A stretch of 10,400 nucleotides of DNA from NCBI GenBank assembly GCA_019420425.1, contig JAHZHG010000039.1, positions 2,834 through 13,233 on the forward strand. The letters are read 5' to 3'. The translations under genes were made by a program, and so were the position numbers. Positions 6,924 through 10,400 of the stretch are shown here, one piece after another. The first letter of the stretch is position 1. The number at the start of each line of letters is the position of its first letter. The stretch comes from Clostridiales bacterium (GTDB lineage: Bacteria; Bacillota; Clostridia; Lachnospirales; Lachnospiraceae). The notes under the pieces were generated by a model, which was not told where the DNA came from, searched no databases, and saw only the letters and a list, made by a program, of their open reading frames with translations.

Positions 6924-7694
6924 ATGTTGAAACCCCTATTGGAGCTGAAAAATGTCAGCTACGCATATCACAGCCCCCAGGGCGAGACGTATGCGATATC
7001 CAACCTTTCCTTTTCGGTGGATAAAGGCGAGTTTATTGCGATAGTAGGACCAAGCGGCTGTGGCAAGTCCACGCTGCTTTCTTTAATTTGCGGCCTGATT
7101 ACCCCAGAATCCGGTTCAATCTATATCGACGGAAGGGAGGTTTCCGGCAAGGAGCCGGGGATCGGCTATATGCTGCAGAAGGATCACCTGCTGGAATGGC
7201 GAACAATTTACCGCAATGTGGTGCTGGGGCTGGAGATCCAGCGCAAGCTTACCCCGGAGGCAAAGGAACAGGTGGAGCAGATGCTGGTTACGTATGGCCT
7301 GGCCAAATTCCGGGATGCAAAGCCCAGCGAGCTTTCCGGAGGTATGCGGCAGCGGGCGGCGCTGATTCGGACACTGGCCCTGAACCCGGATCTGCTTTTG
7401 CTGGATGAACCGTTTTCTGCCCTGGATTACCAGACCAGACTGACGGTCTGCGACGATATTGCTTCGATTATACGCAGGGAAAAAAAGACGGCTGTTCTGG
7501 TCACCCACGATCTTGGGGAGGCCATCAGTGTGGCCGACCGGGTGCTGGTGCTCTCAGCACGCCCCGCGAGTCTGAAAAAAACGATCCCGATCGTGCTGGA
7601 GCTGCCGGAGAGAACCCCGATGAAGACGCGGAACGCGCCGGAATTCAAGACGTATTTTAATCTGTTGTGGAAGGAGCTGAATGACCATGCATGA
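6924..7694 (+). CDS. ABC transporter ATP-binding protein, nitrate/sulfonate/taurine type
   Basis: A 256-residue cytoplasmic ATPase that would drive import through the permease encoded next. Visible motifs are Walker A GPSGCGKST (42-50), the Q-loop glutamine Q85 in YMLQKDHLLEW, the signature LSGGMRQR (137-144), Walker B LLLLDEP (157-163) with SALD after it, and the switch histidine H195 in VTHDLGEA. The Q-loop form and the C-terminal stretch fit the SsuB/TauB/NrtD group, whose known substrates are sulfonates, nitrate, bicarbonate or thiamine precursors. The substrate here cannot be told without the binding protein. The last 14 nt overlap the permease gene, indicating translational coupling. 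Length is normal for the group. Confidence 0.93.
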   Translation: MLKPLLELKNVSYAYHSPQGETYAISNLSFSVDKGEFIAIVGPSGCGKSTLLSLICGLITPESGSIYIDGREVSGKEPGIGYMLQKDHLLEWRTIYRNVVLGLEIQRKLTPEAKEQVEQMLVTYGLAKFRDAKPSELSGGMRQRAALIRTLALNPDLLLLDEPFSALDYQTRLTVCDDIASIIRREKKTAVLVTHDLGEAISVADRVLVLSARPASLKKTIPIVLELPERTPMKTRNAPEFKTYFNLLWKELNDHA

Positions 7695-8484
7695 GGTATC
7701 CCGCTGCCAGCAGAACTATATGAACCGTCTGCTCAGGCATAACCACAGAGTCTGCGCCGCCCGGATACTGATCTTTGTCTGCTTTATTTTGATCTGGGAG
7801 CTGGCCGGACAGCTGGGCTGGATTGACAGCTTTATTTTCAGCAGCCCTTCCCGGGTGCTGCGTACGTTTATCGGAATGTGGAAGGACGGGACGATATTTC
7901 TCCACGTGGGAATTACGCTTCTGGAGACCTTTGCCAGCTTTTTCCTGGTCATTCTTCTGGGACTGGGGATAGCGATGCTGATCTGGTATTTCCAGAGCCT
8001 GGCAGAGGTATCAGAGCCCTACCTCGTTATCCTGAACAGCCTTCCGAAGTCCGCACTGGCCCCTCTGCTTATTGTATGGCTGGGCGCAAACAGTAAGACC
8101 ATTATTGTGGCGGGCATTTCCGTAGCAATATTCGGAACAATTCTGAATCTGTACACCGGATTTAAAGAGATGGATTCGGATATGCAGAAGCTGGTGCTCA
8201 CCCTGGGCGGCAGCCGGGCAGATGTGCTCAAAAAAGTAATCCTGCCCGGCACCATGCCCCTTATGATCTCCCTGATGAAGGTAAACATCGGGCTGTGCCT
8301 GGTGGGCGTAATCATCGGAGAGTTTATCGGGGCCAGGTGCGGGCTGGGATATCTGATCATTTACGGCAGTCAGGTATTCAAGCTGGACTGGGTAATCATG
8401 TCGATTATTATTCTCTGTATCATGGCCGCATGCCTGTACAGCCTGCTTAACCTGGTAGAAAGGCTGTACCTGCGCAGAAGATAG
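7681..8484 (+). CDS. ABC transporter permease, SsuC/TauC type
   Basis: A 267-residue inner-membrane permease of the BPD_transp_1 family. It has about six hydrophobic segments, roughly at residues 28-48, 79-102, 114-134, 139-160, 195-215 and 236-258. The cytoplasmic EAA-type coupling loop is LGGSRADVLKKVILPG (175-190), which docks with the ATPase; the usual alanines are replaced by GSRA as in many SsuC relatives. The sequence around LNSLPKSALAPLLIVWLG is typical of the nitrate/sulfonate/taurine subgroup. Two starts are possible, 7681 and 7687. AAGGAG at 7671-7676 gives spacings of 4 and 10 nt, so the choice is open. The partner ATPase is immediately upstream. No substrate-binding protein gene is adjacent: the next gene runs in the opposite direction, 21 nt away. 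Confidence 0.92.
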   Translation: MTMHEVSRCQQNYMNRLLRHNHRVCAARILIFVCFILIWELAGQLGWIDSFIFSSPSRVLRTFIGMWKDGTIFLHVGITLLETFASFFLVILLGLGIAMLIWYFQSLAEVSEPYLVILNSLPKSALAPLLIVWLGANSKTIIVAGISVAIFGTILNLYTGFKEMDSDMQKLVLTLGGSRADVLKKVILPGTMPLMISLMKVNIGLCLVGVIIGEFIGARCGLGYLIIYGSQVFKLDWVIMSIIILCIMAACLYSLLNLVERLYLRRR

Positions 8485-8505
8485 CGCGGGTACTGCAGAT
8501 TCAGA

Positions 8506-10266
8506 TTATACGTCCGCGTCCCGGCACGGCGTACGGAAGGCTATGGGGACTCCCTGGTCCAGGCGGATGGCTATCCGTTTGGCAAAGGCCGGATCCTGCT
8601 TGGGGTAGTCGCTGCGGTAGTGGCCGCCGCGGCTTTCCCGACGTTGGCTCATGGAGAGCAGGATAGCCTCTGCGAGGGGCAGGAAGTGTTCGGCCTGGAA
8701 TACGGTTTCCGGCTTTGGGGCAGCATCCCGGGTCAGCAGAGGCCAGGGATGGTACTGTGCCTTCAGCTCACGGACCTGTGCGGACGCAGTCTCCAGGCCG
8801 GCCTGATCCCGCGCAATGTTGGCGTATTGCCACATGATTTCCTTTACCCGGAGGATCACCGCAGACGGTTCCAGGGAAGAGCGGCCATCGGACGCGCTGC
8901 GGCTATTCTGTGACTGATGCAGAGAATCACCGTCAGCTGCACGGCAGGCAGTCTGCAGCTGCTGCAGAATTTCTTCTTTGGCCGGTATGCTCACGGCAGT
9001 ATCTGCAGCATAACGGACGGCGGACTCTGCGGCAAGGCTGCCAAATACAAGGCAGCTGCCGGAGGCATTTCCGCCGAGCCGGTCCGCACCGTGGATACCG
9101 CCTGCACATTCTCCGCAGGCAAAGAGGCCGGGCAGGCTGCTCTGGCATTGATGATCAACAAGGATTCCGCCGTTGGCCGCGTGAAAAAACGGTGCAATTG
9201 TGATCGAATCCTGTACGATATCGATATGAAAGATTTCTTTAAGCCATTGGATATAATCCGCCACATAGCTGCGCGGATCATTCAGGATCTCCCTGCGGTA
9301 GCCAATCCGCACCCCATTATCCGGTGCGGTCAGCGCTGCCTTTAGCAGGGCCAGATCAAAGGCGCCCGAGCCGTCCGCAGTGGTAAATGGCCCATGGGGG
9401 GCGCGCAGCTTCAGGCAATTTCGCATTTCCTCATCGGATACAAACTGTTCTCGCAGTACATTTATCCCATTTACATCGTAAAGCCCGTCACAGTAATCCA
9501 GACTGCCCTCGCGGAACACGATTTTATACCCGGGAGAGATAAAGCCGGGAATAAACTGGTTAAACTCCAGATTGATCAGGGAGGCTCCCGCCTTCAACGC
9601 GATGGCCTGTCCGTCTCCGGAGACGTCCGGGCTGTTCAGATTGTGCTTATAAAGTGCGCCAAAGCCGCCGGTGGCCAGAATGACGGCCCTTGCAGGGACA
9701 AATTCATATGTGTTTGTATCTCTGTGATAGAGGCAGACTCCGCACGCCTTCGGTGCATCCGGATTATCCCGGATGACAGAAATGAGATCTGCCTGTTCAG
9801 AGAGCGCCAGATTTTCTTTCTGTGCAATTGCGGTGTACAGAGACTTACGGATAGCGTCCCAGTCCTTCCAGTAATACAGGTCGTGGGGATGGCTCGCAAA
9901 GCAGGCCAGCTTTGGCTCCGGCAGCTTGTGAACAGGAATTCCCAGGCCGGCAAAATACCGGAGGCAGTCCCGGATATGCGTAATGTAGTAGCGGTTCATA
10001 TAAGCATCGTTCATCCGGGCACTGCAATCCCGGATATCCTGCATAAAAAGCTCTTCATCCTGCTCATCTATGGTACACTGGCAATGCAGGGTATCCATCA
10101 TGGGATAAAAGCTGGAGCCGGAGCAGAGCCGCGTTTTGGAACAGAGAAGAACCGAAGCCCGGGCGTCAGCGGCGCGAAAGGCAGCGGTAATGCCGGCCAG
10201 GCCGGAGCCGATTACCACTACGTCATAGGATTTGGTACTGGTCTGCAGGGAAATCGTACTGCTCAT
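8506..10266 (-). CDS. FAD-dependent oxidoreductase, fumarate reductase/aspartate oxidase-like flavoprotein
   Basis: A 586-residue flavoprotein of the FAD_binding_2 superfamily, related to FrdA/SdhA and NadB. The N-terminal Rossmann motif is VVVIGSGLAG (G20/G22/G25). Further FAD-contact motifs are ILATGGFGALY (196-206), SGDGQAIALKAGA (216-228) and GECAGGIHGADRLGGN (385-400). A C-terminal SDH/FRD-type helical domain includes RESRGGHY. H362 in FHAANGG matches the conserved histidine of HYTMGG in FrdA, and R396 matches the GANR arginine. The HPT histidine position reads FNQFIPGF (about 235-242), and no clear equivalent of the catalytic arginine region (APRD) is seen, where the protein has RAPHGPF. 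It therefore may act on a different acceptor. There is no twin-arginine or other signal peptide. The start at 10266 has AGGAGG on the minus strand 8 nt upstream; an ATG at 10302 lies before that site. No iron-sulfur or membrane subunit is adjacent in the window. Confidence 0.85.
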   Translation of the reverse strand: MSSTISLQTSTKSYDVVVIGSGLAGITAAFRAADARASVLLCSKTRLCSGSSFYPMMDTLHCQCTIDEQDEELFMQDIRDCSARMNDAYMNRYYITHIRDCLRYFAGLGIPVHKLPEPKLACFASHPHDLYYWKDWDAIRKSLYTAIAQKENLALSEQADLISVIRDNPDAPKACGVCLYHRDTNTYEFVPARAVILATGGFGALYKHNLNSPDVSGDGQAIALKAGASLINLEFNQFIPGFISPGYKIVFREGSLDYCDGLYDVNGINVLREQFVSDEEMRNCLKLRAPHGPFTTADGSGAFDLALLKAALTAPDNGVRIGYRREILNDPRSYVADYIQWLKEIFHIDIVQDSITIAPFFHAANGGILVDHQCQSSLPGLFACGECAGGIHGADRLGGNASGSCLVFGSLAAESAVRYAADTAVSIPAKEEILQQLQTACRAADGDSLHQSQNSRSASDGRSSLEPSAVILRVKEIMWQYANIARDQAGLETASAQVRELKAQYHPWPLLTRDAAPKPETVFQAEHFLPLAEAILLSMSQRRESRGGHYRSDYPKQDPAFAKRIAIRLDQGVPIAFRTPCRDADV

Positions 10267-10274
10267 TCTGTTTA

Positions 10275-10280
10275 CCTCCT
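10275..10280 (-). promoter_or_regulatory. Ribosome binding site of the flavoprotein gene
   Basis: CCTCCT on the plus strand reads AGGAGG on the minus strand, 8 nt before the ATG complement at 10264-10266. This fixes the start at 10266 over the in-frame ATG at 10302, which lies upstream of this site. Confidence 0.8.
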
Positions 10281-10302
10281 GTAAAATGGCATATTCTTTC
10301 AA

Positions 10303-10324
10303 GAAAACCGCAGGGAACGCGGCT
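10303..10324 (-). terminator. Weak terminator- or attenuator-like hairpin upstream of the flavoprotein gene
   Basis: Read on the minus strand, CCGC (10322-10319) and GCGG (10311-10308) pair across a 7-nt loop. The stem can extend by a G-U and an A-U pair, and the right arm runs into TTTTCTT. The stem is short, so termination would be weak. It lies between 10266 and any promoter further upstream, so it could act as an attenuator in the flavoprotein leader, or it may mean nothing. Confidence 0.35.
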
Positions 10325-10400
10325 TAGTTCTGGGATGCCTGAACGGTATACTTTTTACACGTATGGGATACCCGGACGCTGCTATAGGGAGGAGGGTGGT
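10303..10400. other. Upstream region of the flavoprotein gene, probably divergent intergenic
   Basis: Non-coding up to the window edge as far as can be seen. On the plus strand there is a TATACT box (10347-10352) with only a weak TTAGTT 17 nt upstream of it. The extreme edge has a purine-rich GGGAGGAGG (10387-10395) that resembles a ribosome binding site. A plus-strand gene may therefore start just outside the window and be divergent from the flavoprotein. On the minus strand a terminator-like hairpin precedes the flavoprotein gene. No convincing minus-strand promoter is recognised. All of this is tentative. Confidence 0.3.

Noticed and set aside
5826..8484. Glycosyltransferase plus ABC genes as a polysaccharide export system
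   Set aside because: The ABC genes belong to the importer group with an EAA loop and nitrate/sulfonate-type motifs, not to the polysaccharide exporter families, and a separate leader and strong ribosome binding site precede them.
8486..8515. CGCGG and CCGCG flanking the convergent stop codons as a bidirectional terminator
   Set aside because: Only five base pairs over a 20-nt loop and no T-run on either strand; termination here is not supported by sequence.
9394..10284. Long plus-strand frame of 296 codons opposite the flavoprotein gene
   Set aside because: It is antisense to a clear FAD enzyme with full family motifs, has no recognisable domain or ribosome binding site, and is explained by codon bias of the real gene.

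Overview
The window looks like a piece of chromosome from a Gram-positive anaerobe of the Clostridia, most likely Lachnospiraceae or a close relative. The evidence is the clear AGGAGG-type ribosome binding sites, a somewhat GC-rich base composition by eye, a ferredoxin-type aldo/keto reductase, a clostridial style of amidase and L,D-transpeptidase, and MutY with a seven-residue first cysteine spacer. The family placement is inference from protein style; no taxonomic marker gene is present.

Layout. Positions 1-4485 hold five tightly packed plus-strand genes: the 3' part of an iron-sulfur aldo/keto reductase, a HAD phosphatase, an Amidase_3/SPOR cell-wall amidase, a membrane-anchored YkuD L,D-transpeptidase, and sfsA. 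The gaps are 13, 18, 85 (with the preferred start) and 5 nt, so one transcript is plausible. Next comes a 202-nt spacer (4486-4687) rich in inverted repeats, then mutY (4688-5761) and a family 2 glycosyltransferase (5826-6851). After a short pyrimidine- and AT-rich gap comes a two-gene ABC importer module (ATPase 6924-7694, permease 7681-8484, overlapping) of the nitrate/sulfonate/taurine type, with no substrate-binding protein beside it. A fumarate-reductase/aspartate-oxidase-like flavoprotein lies convergently on the minus strand (8506-10266), its stop codon 21 nt from that of the permease. The last 134 bases are a probable divergent intergenic region with a terminator-like hairpin and, at the extreme right edge, what may be the ribosome binding site of a plus-strand gene outside the window.

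How the genes work together. The amidase (peptide-stem removal) and the L,D-transpeptidase (3-3 cross-linking) form a plausible peptidoglycan-remodelling pair. The other neighbours are mostly housekeeping or general metabolism (MutY base-excision repair, SfsA, HAD phosphatase) with no obvious shared pathway.

I see no phage, transposase, CRISPR, toxin-antitoxin or defence module, and no clear undescribed multi-gene system. The points most worth a second look are the hairpin-rich spacer before mutY, the amidase with a missing first strand and an altered zinc-loop motif, and the flavoprotein that keeps the fumarate-reductase fold signatures but seems to lack some expected catalytic residues.
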